From contig NC_089731.1 in assembly GCF_035083965.1 (NCBI RefSeq), forward strand, positions 4,751,001 to 4,815,000: a stretch of DNA of 64,000 nt, given 5' to 3'. This document shows, piece after piece, positions 46,601-57,893 of this stretch. The number at the start of each line of letters is the position of its first letter. Within the stretch, counting starts at the first letter, position 1. The position numbers were made by a program, and so were the translations under genes. The DNA is from Branchiostoma lanceolatum (taxonomy: Eukaryota > Chordata > Leptocardii > Amphioxiformes > Branchiostomatidae). Under the pieces are notes generated by a model, which had not been told where the DNA came from, made no database searches, and saw only the letters and a list, made by a program, of their open reading frames with translations.

Positions 46601-49600
46601 TTGCCTACACAGTTCCACACAACAGTTTTTGTCAATTTTCTAACATTTAGTCTTGCTGCTTAGCCTAGGATCCATCCTATTCTAGCTCAAACAATCGCTT
46701 CTATTCAGAATAGTCTTGCCCTTTCCCCATTTAAAGGTTTGGACCTTACATCCTGCTTAATTCAAAGAGTCAAATATTTCTCAGAAAAAATGTAATGGAG
46801 TTTGAACATCCGATATCTGTTTGAACCCAGTTGACTTCTAGTATGCTGTTACATGGACTTTGTGACTCAGAGCCAACCAGAACACTCTCCTATATTCTAC
46901 TGTTGCTTTATATCCGTTTTTACCTCTTGTCAGCTCCCCAAAAAGTCATGAAATGGTGGGATATGGTATCAAGCGGTCAGAGATACAATGTATGGCGACG
47001 ACCCTTTCAAATGGTCATGACCGTTTAAGAGACGGACAAGAATGCCCAGACTAGGTTTTTTGTGACAACTCACTTGATCCCCTCCATGACCGTAGTTCTG
47101 TGTTCGGAGGCCTTGAGTCTGATCTGCTCCAGGTTCAAGTCCTGGTTCTCGCGGTCGGCCTTCGCCTTTGCTGTCGTCTCCGCTTCTATTCTCTTCATGT
47201 CGTTCTGCAGACGAAGCTGTGCCTCGTATTCCATTGTAGCTGAGGAAAATTTAAAAAAAAAAGTTTATTGTAAATCCTTGCCCGAACACTAATTGCAAGT
47301 AACATGAAAAAGACATACAAACAATAAAGAAAAATATGACATGTGACTAGTCTAATATAGATGCTAATTCTAAATCAGAAGTAAGCTATAGCTACTGAAT
47401 GGTCTCAACACACATTCGAAACACCCAAACAACCTAACCGTTATACGGACACGACACCACTACATTCCATTGTAGCTGAGGAAATCATAATAATAATAAC
47501 TAAGTCTTCATTGCAAATCCACTGTTCTAGGGAACAGTATCGGAAGGTAGAGCCTATCCCTCTTCTTTCACCGCCTTAACCTCCCCAACTGAAGTCAGGT
47601 ACCTATTTTACACCTGGGTAGAGTGAGGAAAGTCATGAAAAGTGTCTGTCCCATTAGAGCACAACATCGGCGGTACGTCAGGGGATTCGAACCCAGGACC
47701 AATGGGTTCTGGGCCAAACTGTTATGCCAACATGACGCCAAGAGGTACAGGCCACAAGGTAGAGGGTAGAAATCTACATGTAATTAACACCGTAGAAAGT
47801 ACCTTTCCGCATGGCCTCCTGTTTCTTGACCGACTCCTCCTGTTTCGCCAGCTGGTCTTCCTGCATCCTCTTCTGCTGAATCAGCTGATCATCGTAGCGC
47901 CGCCGCGCCAGCTGGTCCTGGTACTGGGCTCGCTGGAGATGAAGAAGGGGCACACAACCATCAGAATAAATTTAGATATGCTGCCTTTTGATTTGTAGAG
48001 GATACTGTATACAGTCCTGTGTTGAGTGATCCCTCAACTGACCTGACAAAAATGTTCAAAGTAGACAGGTAACTGATACAAAAAAAAAACTGTGTCGGCG
48101 GGAAAAATAATTTTCATGAACACAAAAAAGTGGCCACAATGGCCAGGTGGTCCTTATGCAGAGGTGGTCACTAGCACAGGTTGACTGTGCTCACATTCAG
48201 TCACAAAGTCACAATTTGATTGAAAGTTTTATGGCCCGTGCGACTTTGTTGTACGTGAACCCTGGATGTAACGTACAACGAAGACGTACGGGCCAAAATA
48301 GGCTGATTCACACCCAGGAAAAAAGGCGACGTATGTCAGAAAATTTTCCCAGCGTCTATTTGGTCTATTAGTATTACAGAGCCTACATAATGTGATCTTG
48401 TGATGTTCCTTACCTCCTGATGTTGTTTCGTCTCAGCCGCCATGGTTTTCCTCCTCTCCTCCCCCTCCACCTGTTTCCCCTGGATCCTGGACTGTTCCAC
48501 GGCCGCCTCATATTGCTACATGTGCAGGTGTGGGAAATGTTGCAGTTAATTCATCTGAAGTACAGCCGGTTGGTACACATCTGAATAACTGTTTTTTGAC
48601 ATGCTCAAGGCACCTTCTCAATCACAGGACCCGTTTTATATTTACGTCCCGTCCCAAAGACGGAAATAAACCATGATGCCCTTCGGATTCGCAACAGGGT
48701 CTCCCTGTTACAAACTACATGTAATTGCGACCAGGAGCTCAACTGCAAGGCTTCTATATACTATTTATCTATTTTGTAAATATACATGCACTAACTGATC
48801 AAGAGCTACAGGGTCAAGGTCTGGACACCATTGGTGAGACTTTCTATTATATATAACTACCTCATATTCAACTTATTCTAAGGTCCTTCACATGTACATT
48901 GGATAACTAATGATAAACATACTAGTAGCAAAGACCTACATATTTTCTAATAATATCACAGTGTAAAGATTACACTTACTTTGATCTCCTTCTGTTGCTC
49001 CAACTGTTTGGTCTCTTCCTGCATGCGAGCCAGGTGAAGAGCTTCTTTTGCATTAACTGGGGATTAAAGATAGGACAATACTTCATCAGTGAATATATAG
49101 ACTTTGAATTGACTATTATAGTATTAAGGTATGGAGGCCTTTTGGAGGGTACTCTCCAACTTTCTGGAGTCCAAGCAAAGGTTGCCGAAATATTTCTTCT
49201 GATTACTGAGCAGATCTTACAGTGGCAAAACAGTATCCATGGGCTGAAACAGAATACTTACTAGTAATTCATTCAAACCCTTTCCCTCTTAGTACTGTGT
49301 CAATCGATATTCATTTCATCACTGGTCATCGAGTGACAAATTTGTGAATATTCATGATCTTGTTTTTGTGACCTTCATATCGGCCTGTTTGCATGCAGAG
49401 GTCAAGTATTGACACGTGCACTATGCTATCACCACGATCTTAAGCCACAGATATTTTCATGAAATATGTTTTGCAGTATTCACCTGATTCTATCGATTAT
49501 GATTCATATGAGAAGAAGAAATTTTGCATGTTACATGCAAATTTACTGATGTTTTAAACGCGCACAATCGAATATCAAGCGATCACAGCTCAACCACAAC

Positions 49601-49847
49601 TACATATCCATCTCTACACAGACACAGACTTACTAGATTTGTCCAGCTCTCTTGCCGCCGACGCTGCACGTTCGAGTCCCGTGGGGTCGAACTTCCATCC
49701 TCCCCCTCCCCCACCGCCGCCTCCTCCCTCCGAACTGTCCGACGACCCCTTCCCCTTGTCGTCTCCCCCCGGTGGGGGCGGGGGGTTCGCGAACTGGGTA
49801 AAGTCCTGCGGGTACTGGTCCTTCTTGACGCCGAACAACCACGACAT
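42173..49847 (-). CDS. ATAD3: ATAD3, mitochondrial inner-membrane AAA+ ATPase
   Basis: All 15 coding exons join in phase to 602 aa: 49847-49634, 49056-48980, 48515-48414, 47932-47803, 47239-47074, 46432-46363, 46075-45920, 45697-45641, 45468-45343, 44921-44797, 44312-44261, 44004-43934, 43482-43312, 42973-42865, 42355-42173. ATAD3 spans the inner mitochondrial membrane and is needed for nucleoid, cristae and cholesterol homeostasis. Seen: MSWLFG N-terminus, Pro- and Gly-rich stretch, [10 protein letters not shown]; coiled-coil residues ~75-230; membrane segment [12 protein letters not shown] (from 254); Walker A GPPGTGKT (355-362); Walker [12 protein letters not shown] (409-419); sensor [19 protein letters not shown]-terminal [20 protein letters not shown]. 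The length matches the family (~590 aa). The Walker B motif has Ser where vertebrates have Ala after DE. The gene is head-to-head with TRMT12. Confidence 0.97.
43618..43770. repeat. (GT)n microsatellite in ATAD3 intron 12
   Basis: A GT tract of about 28 units followed by interrupted GT repeats. The Cys-Val ORFs across it are artefacts. Confidence 0.9.
47520..47765 (-). mobile_element. tRNA-derived SINE with deuterostome-type core, copy C
   Basis: On the minus strand the B box GGGTTCGAATCCCC (47694-47681) is followed by GACTTTCCTCACTCTACCC and AGGTGT, AATAGGTACCTGACTTC and TTGGGGAGGTTAAGGCGGTG. It lies in ATAD3 intron 4, in the sense orientation of the gene. Confidence 0.75.
48590..48815 (-). 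mobile_element. Interrupted SINE, second type
   Basis: It shares the tRNA-like head (GACCCTGTAGCTC on the minus strand near 48812) and the CATGCTCAAGGCACCTTCTC tail with 34640-34820, but an AT-rich block near 48755-48790 splits the head. Confidence 0.5.
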
Positions 49848-50175
49848 TTCGGCGATTTTTTTGTCTCTCTTTATGAAGAGAAGTTTAAAGTGATGTAACT
49901 TGCACGTGCGGTTTCACCTCTGTAAATCGCCGGGTAAGTGGACGTACGTAAAAATAGCGCGTAGTTTGGAGCTTCAAAATTCGTTTCCAAAAATGTTCTA
50001 CATATCAAAATAAACAATGAAAATAAACTATTTGTTTAATATGCACACTACATTTAAGTTCGTTAGACTTTATTTGTATTTTATATTATACTAAATTGGC
50101 ATATCAACTCTTTCTTAAATTTTAGAATGTAGGTTTGACAATAAAGGGCCATGTTTTCGTTGGTGATTTTTCAAG
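49848..50175. promoter_or_regulatory. Presumed bidirectional promoter between ATAD3 and TRMT12
   Basis: Only 328 bp separate the two divergent start codons. No TATA box at a suitable position is evident for either gene. Head-to-head housekeeping pairs commonly share a promoter; that is the inference here. Confidence 0.55.
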
Positions 50176-53100
50176 ATGGATGCGCCCATGGAGTTGTGTG
50201 TGGCCGTGGAAAAAGAGGACGCTCAAAACGTTCGAAAGAAGCTCGAAACGGCAGGATTTTTCGACAGATCAAGAAAGATTCAAGTTCTCTCGAGTGGAGA
50301 AGCTGTTATACCTCTCAGGACTTGCACCTCTGTAGAGATAGATGACATTTTTAGAAGCTTGAATTTGAAATACAGGGTTTTCGATGTCGCCCCCCTCCCA
50401 CCTTCTAGGAGAAAACACGTTTCCCCGCAAGATCGTCTGCGGACAGCTATTTCGAAGTTGTTAGATGGGCAAGAGTTCGAGAGAGAATTAGAGAGGGACA
50501 TTCCAACGAGATGGGAGAAACACGGGGATCTCATCCTCCTACCAGACTTTTGTTTTAGGTGTGCCTCAACAAAATATAATTTTTTTTCGACTAGATTTCC
50601 TGTAGAAAAGAAGCAATAAATTGTGCTAGAGCTTTCATTTGTGTGCAAGTTATATTTGCACTTTTGCTGTGTTCTGAAATTCGAGGAGAAGCAAAAGTCA
50701 CAACGGTTATAACTTATATCACAATTTCAGATTAAGGATATTTTTCCCCAATCTGTATGATGTGTTAGCCTAGCCTCCATAGCAGGCTCCCTGGGCCTTT
50801 TTGGATGGCTTTTTCTGATGACTTCTTTTTGTACTGGGTCGTTTGTGCATCAGCCCATAACCATTAAGCCTATGGGTTGGCTGCACAAACGACCCAGTAC
50901 AAAAAGAATTAATCATCAAAAAGTGTATTATAAGCCAAAAAAAGGCCCAGAGAGCCTGCTATGAAGGCTGATGATGTGTAAAGCTATCAGCTATCAATAT
51001 GACTAAGAACAAGGGGGCTGTCAGGTCAAGTTTGAATTATTTTCTCCTCTGCAGGTCTCCCAAATGGAGAGAGATCCAGACAAAGGTTCACCAGCAGAGC
51101 TGTGAGAATGAAGGCCTGCCATGTGAGAATGAAGGCCTGCCATCCTTGCTGCCTTGTGAGAAGTGTGGATGTTTCTGGAGACTGATAGCTGAGTCTCTGG
51201 GTGGGGCCAGACTGGCCAGGAAAGGGAACATACAGAATGACCCGTACAGGTCACCCAGGGTGGAGCTGTTGCTAGGCAACGATGGATGGGTGGAGCACAC
51301 AGACAATGGGATCAGGTAGATAACACCCCATGGAACTCTTTTCTTGCTGCATTCATCAAACTAATTAATCCACTTATGGTGGATTATCATTCAACTTATG
51401 GTAATAATGTGTTAAAAGGAAGAATGATTGTGCCCTGCCTTTGTTCTAATAACAATGGTGACAATTACACAGTGCTTTACTCTTCTTAACACATGCAAGA
51501 GATGTAAGCTGCAAACACAGCAAGGGGTAGAATGACTGGAGTCTGTATTACTAGTAACATTACTCTTATCAATTTCCTAGGAGAATGAGATCCAGACTTT
51601 TAGGCCATATCAATTTATTCTCAGATTTTGTTGTGTTACATGTACCTGATCATAAATACCTGAATAGAAATGTTGATTTTTAATATATGTTAAAGAATAT
51701 TTCTTCTAATTGTGTTTTTTTTTCAGGTATTCCTTTGACGTGACCAGGTGCATGTTTTCCCGTGGTAACATCACAGAGAAGCTGCGAGTAGCCAGGATGG
51801 ACTGTGAGGGGGAAACAGTCGTGGATCTGTACGCAGGTCTGTCATTTCATAAACATTTCATGAACCAAATGTCTGGAACAGCCTTCCACCAGACACACAT
51901 ACGGCTCCGAATCTGACTTCCTTTAAGAGACTCTTGAAGTAACGGAAATGAACTAAACGAACGGACACGGACCATGAACCAGCTTTCGCCCTACTTTATG
52001 TTGTATGTTGTAGAAATTGTATATTGTTGTACCATGAATATGTAATGATATATGTTGATAGAGTTATTAAGACTCAAATGACTGTGTATCTCTGTTATAT
52101 TGTATCTGACCCTTACCTCTTCCCTCATGACCTCAATGAAAAGTGGCCTGTGTGCCGATTTGAGCTTCTCATGAATAAACAAAGGTTCAAACAAACAAAC
52201 AAACCTGAATAAAAAAACACAACCAAGAGATTTATTCCACCAACATTTCAGTGACCATCTGTCACCTTCATCAAGGCAATTCTGACTGGTGTTGCTGCTT
52301 ATACATAATAATAGTCTTTTTATTCAGTGACTTACCAACTTGATGAAACTATTAACAGATTTCATGAACCTCTTGAGGGAATTTTAAGTCTCTACCAGAT
52401 ATGTACCATGTATATGTAATGATATTTGTATAGATTTATTAGGACTTAAAATCATGTAAACTGTATCTCCGTTATATTTTGCCTGACCCTTAAACCTCTT
52501 CCCTCATCATCTCATTGATAAGCGGCCTTCAGGCCCATTTGAGCTTCTCATGAATAAACAAAGGTTCAAACAAATATCCCGGACAAGTGCAAAAAGTTGT
52601 CAAAGCCAAAGCAATTACCTCTTTTATTTGGGCCAACTTCTACAACTTTCCACTTGACCGAGAGGTCTAGTACTAGTAGATGATATATAGAGACAGAATG
52701 AATGGTTCAACACTGGATAGGTTTTGGTAAATGTGAAGTTATACATATCTTGGACTAGAATTCAACAGTACATGTAGTACATGTCGTGAAGTAGCATGAT
52801 GCAATGTACAAAATGGAATTTTTCCGAAGCAATATATTTCTAAATGAAAATTTGTTATCCAGGTATTGGCTACTTCACTCTCCCCTTCCTGGTCCACGGG
52901 AAGGCGGCATACGTGCACGCCTGTGAGTGGAACCCTGCAGCAGTGGAGGCACTGCAGAGAAACCTGCAGATCAACAGGGTTCAGGACAGGTGAGTAAAGT
53001 AGTAGTAGTAGTAGTGTACTTGAAAGTTTAACAAACTGATTTACACACATCTGCCTGTGAGTGGAACCCTGCAGCTGTGGAGGCACTGCACAGAAACCTG

Positions 53101-54391
53101 CAGCTCAACAGGGTTCAGGAGAGGTGAGTAAAGGGGATGTTTGAAAGTTTAACAGACTGATGTACACACATCTGCAGAGGTGAGTAATGGGGATAGTTGA
53201 AATATGAATAGTCCTGCCACAATTTGAAATGGCTGCTGCTGACCTGGGTACCACTGTGGATCAATTTTAGTTGTTGAGTGGGGTGTGAATACCACTTTGG
53301 GACAAGAAAAGTAGTTGCTGGTTGGGTAAGACAATTGGTTGCTTATTAGCAGATGGTCTTGTACGGGGCTATTTCAATATGACTTGTGACCGCAGGTGCG
53401 TGCCTGCAACAGGTGGTTGCCCGGCCATGTTTGACTATACTGTTACATTTGAACTTTATTTGATACCTGGTACTTGCTGCTATGTATTTATTTATATGTA
53501 AACTGTATATATTTGTTCTACAGATGTAAAGTTCACCATGGAGACAACAGACAGGTGTGTCCAAGGGGCGTGGCAGATCGTGTGAACCTCGGTCTGATAC
53601 CCTCATCCCAGGACGGCTGGCCGGTGGCCTGCGCAGCACTCAGAACAACCACAGGAGGCATTCTGCACGTTCACGAAAACGTCACAACCTTCCCAAAAAA
53701 GGACACAGGCGGCTGCAAAAATTGTATTGCAGAATCAATTGCCACTGCAAAGTGCACTGCTTCAAACACATGTAGTTCTAAACAAGATTCAAACCAACAC
53801 ACAAGTAAAAATTTTGAGGAAATTTCACAGAGAAGTACAGATGTTTCTTGCCAACATACTGACATACGTAGCAAAACTGAAGAAGTTTCAAATGAGTTTT
53901 CTGGTAATCAGAATCTACAGAAAGGAGATAGTGAGAATCAAAGATACTGTGACAAATGCGAACAGTGTTGTCATAAAGCACATTGTAGTAAAGAGGCAGA
54001 AGCAGACACATGTGATATGAAGGGTTTTCCTTTGTCTTCAGATAGTGGTGGACATGTTCAAAATGTGAAAACAGATGAGCAGAACACTCAGAAGGACAAC
54101 ATGGGAGAAAGGAACACAAGTTTTGTGATCAGTGAAGATGAAAGTTGTCAAAGGTTATTATATAAAACTCAACCGAGAGATTCTTCTGTGACTACGGAGG
54201 CTACATCTGTAAAAGAGAAATGGAAGCACTGGGCTGAAGGAGTTGCTGATAGCGTCCAAATCCTGTTGTCAGAAATACAAGGTGGTACATGGCAGACCAA
54301 GGTTTTACATGTTGAACATGTGAAGTCATATGCACCACATGTTGACCATCTTGTGGTGGATTTAGAATGTAGACCTTTACAGACTAACTGA
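50176..54391 (+). CDS. TRMT12: TRMT12/TYW2, tRNA wybutosine-synthesising protein 2
   Basis: Five coding exons in phase: 50176-50558, 51055-51315, 51727-51836, 52863-52989, 53524-54391, giving 582 aa. TYW2 transfers the alpha-amino-alpha-carboxypropyl group of S-adenosylmethionine to the wybutosine precursor at position 37 of tRNA-Phe, in the cytoplasm. Seen: RWEKHGDLILLP; LLLGNDGWVEHTDNGIRYSF; MFSRGNITEKLR; the SAM-binding DLYAGIGYFTLPFLV and HACEWNP; VHHGDNR; ADRVNLGLIPSSQDGWPVAC; GGILHVHENV; KSYAPHVDHLVVDLE. The start has a good context (AAGATGG). Oddities: a 21-nt in-frame repeat (CENEGLP twice, 51101-51142); a ~170-residue Ser/Lys/Gln/Cys-rich insert (~352-520) in the last exon, making the protein about 130 aa longer than the human one; partial duplicates of exon 4 in intron 4. 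AATAAA lies at 54413-54418. Confidence 0.95.
50771..50972. repeat. Fold-back element in TRMT12 intron 1
   Basis: The left arm (TAGCCTCCATAGCAGGCTCC, GGGCCTTTTT, TTTTTGTACTGGGTCGTTTG) is mirrored by the right arm as reverse complement, with arms of ~90 bp and a short centre near 50870. A few indels separate the arms. Confidence 0.85.
51868..52207 (+). mobile_element. 5'-truncated LINE 3' end with CAAA tail in TRMT12 intron 3
   Basis: It begins with the last 23 codons of a LINE ORF (VWNSLPPDTHTAPNLTSFKR, LLK, TAA), then a ~240-nt 3' UTR, and ends in ATAAACAAAGGTTCAAACAA with CAAA repeats. This C-terminus (WNSLPPxxRxAxxLxxFK) is typical of CR1/jockey-group LINEs. Confidence 0.8.
52237..52277 (-). 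ncRNA. Degenerate hammerhead ribozyme motif
   Basis: On the minus strand: GCC, UUGAUGA (core CUGAUGA with the first C changed), a stem II hairpin AGGUGAC...GUCACU, GAAA, then UGUUGGU. GCC and GGU can pair as stem I. The core substitution and loss of C after GAAA suggest an inactive relic of a Penelope-like element. Confidence 0.4.
52385..52575 (+). mobile_element. Second, diverged copy of the CAAA-tailed LINE 3' UTR
   Basis: It matches the second half of 51868-52207 (TGACCCTTAAACCTCTTCCC, then GAGCTTCTCATGAATAAACA) with substitutions. No coding portion is retained. Confidence 0.7.
53053..53200 (+). pseudogene. Partial tandem duplicate of TRMT12 exon 4
   Basis: 53053-53123 repeats the last ~71 nt of exon 4 (CEWNPAAVEALHRNLQLNRV) with its GTGAGTAAAG donor, 134 bp downstream of the original. 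A third remnant keeps only the donor region near 53175. There is no acceptor in front, so it should not be spliced in. Confidence 0.75.
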
Positions 54392-54419
54392 AAAGTGCAT
54401 AGTTATTCAAGAAATAAAT

Positions 54420-56160
54420 GATGTAAAAATATCACTATCTTTTTTTTTTTTTTTCCAGTGTCTTTCTTCTTTAGAAGAGATCAATTTGTATCAGACTTAG
54501 CCATTGTTCCAAAAATGAAAGAAGAAAGGGGCTCAGGGTACCTGTGACATTCCAATAGCATACCAACACATGCAATAATATCGAGATTTGATAGGTGGGG
54601 CGGTTTCAACGTGTGCGTCGGCCATTGCATAATAGCAAACCAATATGCCTAACTTTCCGTCACCATGATACGCTGTTCATACAAGTAAAGACAACAAGTG
54701 AAGTGTACTCGACAAATGAATATAAACAACAAGCCTCTTCGGGGGGGGGGGGGCTTGCAACAATAGCCATGCTATGCGTCTTCACCCACTTGTTCTTCTG
54801 GAAAGAGTAAGTTACGTGTATAATTAGCAGGAAGCGCTAGCTGACTCGGTGTTTACCAGTTTGGTCAAAGCAGGTGCAGGGCAAGCCCGTACTAAGATCT
54901 TTCAAATAAAAATTGTAGAGGTTGTTTTTAAAAAAGACTGCATGCGTCAATGTTGAAAGTTACATAAGGTTACTCTTAGTTTGCATGCAAAGACGCTTTA
55001 ATCACACCTTTTATCATGAAAACTAAGCTCCAGATACTACTGCATGTAGTAATATCTTTTAAGGCAACATTTCTTAGGACTGAAAAAGAAAACAAGGAAA
55101 GTGAAACAACGATGACTGGAATTAGACGTCAAGGCACACGTGTGTTCTGTGAAAAGGGAACACTTCACTCCAGTTCTGCACTTCGAACTGTTGACTTAAT
55201 TTGAGTTTTTTGGAGACCCATACCGCCGGCGCTTAGGCAATCAATATGATTTTAATTCAGACCACGTCTTTTTGTCAGACAAGTTCAAACTGTTGAGTTT
55301 TTTTTGCCAAGCTAAGGTGACTATGGAGATGGGCCGAGTTGACTGGGCCGAGTTGGTAATGGGCCGAGTCGTCCGACATCCTGTCAGAAAGCATGCCAAA
55401 TTTAGGAGGACCGGTGACGCTTAATGGTGAGTTCAGGAAGACGGCAACGCTTAACGGTCATTTCAAAAACGGACGCCCATTTCTATACGTACTGTGCCAA
55501 CTTAGGACTGCACACAGTGAAACAACAGGACGTTCCGTTGTGACCATGTTTTGGGCTTCTGGCGCTCGATATCCAGGCGATACTAAGGACACAACATAAT
55601 GTCGGCATGGCGATACGAAGAATTTGTCAATAAAAGTTTAATAAAGTCTGCTGAGCATATACAGTGCTACGCAGGATCACGTAGATTAAAATTTAAATGA
55701 AGCCATTTGCGCTTTACGAACAACTCTGAACGTTGAATCAGAATTAGAGTAGGCCGGCTGCTACTGAACTGAAATGAAATATCTCGCTAAGCCGCTCATG
55801 GAAAAGGGTGTCATCGGCAGTTCTTCTTGTCTAAGCCTGACAACATCAACATAAGAGAATCACATAAGGCAACCGAATTTAGCATTTATCTAGATTAGTC
55901 AAGCCAAAGAAAAGCCACAAAAACGATTTCCTTCCTCAAAAGATTTAAGGGCTCTTATCATGACAGGTGTTCGACCCCGCCCATCCGCTTTATTTATTAT
56001 GGCCATGGTGATGTGACGTCGGAAGCTGAGGGCAATTAGAGGATCATTGCGGAGGTTTTGAATATACTCAAATCGTATTTTAAGAAAATGTCAAGCAGTA
56101 AGAAATATGTAAATGAATATTTAGCTTCAATTCAACTTTTAGAAAGTCGTCAAATAATGT
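54420..56160. other. Intergenic, no gene recognised
   Basis: TRMT12 3' flank. It contains a G12 run at about 54741-54752 and several short ORFs without domains. No RNA gene or mobile element is clearly seen. Confidence 0.45.
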
Positions 56161-56676
56161 AAGCCTGATAAATTGGGCACTGAAAGTTTGAAATTGTGGA
56201 TTTCAGAGCGCGCAAAAGCTCCATGCAGAACCGCAGTTTTGGACGCCATCTTGGACGAGTTGCTTCGCACGAAATATCGACCCACGCTGAGAACTTTCGT
56301 CCCGTCCTCACCTCGGATCGGATTTCTAGACACTGTTGACACCAAAACGTTCAAACTTGTCGCAGACGTTGTCTCAGATATTGATAATACAGACGGAATA
56401 CTACAGGAGTGGATTGTACGGCGTTTTGGGACGAAAACTGAAGGATTTCTGCCCTGGGTCACAGTGAAGTCTTCAAGGTTTGGGACGTCCCGTGAACGAA
56501 CGAAGAAAGTTTTTGCTTGCGACTGGAATTGCTATCCTCAAGTGTTGAATGTGAAGCCATGGTTAGCTGAACGGGTCTGAGACATCTGACAGACTTGATA
56601 AAAACTGTCTTGATCGACAAAAGACAACTTTCGGAGATGTTCGGGTAGCGGAAACCGCGACAAAGATGTCGGAAAG
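56161..56676 (+). other. Possible 5' end of an unidentified gene
   Basis: A CpG-containing block. An open frame (56173-56580) begins with CTG at 56161-56173 region codons and has no domain I recognise. Further on, AAAGATGTCGGAAAG is followed by GTGAGT: an ATG at 56666 with four codons (MSE plus one nucleotide of the next) up to a donor at 56677. A GCCATCTT motif near 56250 fits a YY1-type site on the minus strand. No downstream exon was identified, so this is only a candidate first exon. Confidence 0.2.
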
Positions 56677-57175
56677 GTGAGTGTTGTACCGGTGGGAGGG
56701 GGGCACAAAAATGAGTCATGAACACACGAAAAACATGCATGTCGGCTATCGCTTTTAGTTTTAAGGATTTTTGCTTCAATATTCTTTTAAACAAGTAGGT
56801 GAAGATTATAATCTGACTTTGCTCTGGTTAGATTATCGCTTTATCGCTCCGAAATAAGCAGCTAAGCCTAAAGTCTTGTCTCTGTCTTGGTTCTCCCATC
56901 GTTTAGTACTACCAGGAAAATAGCATGTTCTTGTTCTTCGTGTTAGCAGACCTCTTGGGAGTAATCAAGCATGTCTGCGGTTGAGCCACAAATTTATCCA
57001 TTTTTGACAAAAATTTATTACTAAATACTATATTGACTACTTGTGGTCAGTATATGATTACCTTAGCTACATTTTCTTTGCATTAATACTAGTAGTAGTA
57101 GTACGATATTTACTACATAATATTTCAAGTCAGATCTTTGACCCGTAGTTCCTTGGGTTAGATTTAAGCTGTCAA

Positions 57176-57893
57176 AGACCCCGTTCACACTCATTTTTTT
57201 CAATCGCGATTGAAGTATAATCGCGATTGAATCGATCCGATCGCGATTGATTTTTTCAGTGTGAACGCTCCCAATCACGATTGGAACGATCCAAAACGAT
57301 CCAATCGCGATTGGATTGTAACTACCTCCGGAGGTAGTTTGATTGGATTAATCGCGATCGGATCCAATCCAATCCTATCAAATTTCGAGTGTGAACGCAA
57401 CTACGATTCATTCCATCGCGATCCGCGGGGATTTCGGCCGGTTCAAGGCTAGGGTCGCAACTTATCACATAAGTAATGTACCAAGTACAATGTTTTCCCA
57501 CCAATCGTCGCTTCATTCAAGCTCCCAGATTGTCCTGTCTACAGCACTTGTCGCGTTCATTACCCGTGCTACAGCGAGGCCAATATACAAAAGCCTTCGT
57601 CGTTCACGCCTTCTCGTGATCATAGCCCGCCGATTGCGTTCCCTTCCACGGCTACAGAACATTCTCCAGAGATACAAAATCATCAAGAGTTGGGGGACTC
57701 CCGCCATTTTGTAGCAAGCGACGCCGAACCTTTGACCTCGTGCTTCAATCGCGGTCGGATCACGGCGTACTTTAATCCACTTGGCGAAAAGCAGTGTGAA
57801 CGCAAAAGTTTCTTTGCGTTCAATCGCGATCGGATCGAACAATCGCGATTATACTTCAATCGCGATTGAAAAAAATGAGTGTGAACGGGGTCT
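57176..57893. mobile_element. Non-autonomous DNA transposon with TCGCGA-rich ends
   Basis: Terminal inverted repeats of ~50 bp start AGACCCCGTTCACACTCATT at the left and are mirrored at the right end. Subterminal regions hold many ATCGCGAT palindromes and GTGTGAACG blocks. The interior has overlapping 107- and 109-codon frames on opposite strands that I do not recognise. The length is 718 bp. Target duplication is unclear, so the superfamily is open; Harbinger- or hAT-like are possible. Confidence 0.75.

Noticed and set aside
53474-53523. Upstream start of the last TRMT12 ORF (MLLCIYLYVNCIYLFYR)
   Set aside because: It is intron sequence ending in TTCTACAG; the exon begins at 53524, in phase with exon 4.
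56139-56580. Opposed 107- and 135-codon ORFs as a protein-coding gene
   Set aside because: No recognisable domain, both strands equally open, and a weak start; kept only as part of a possible 5' region.
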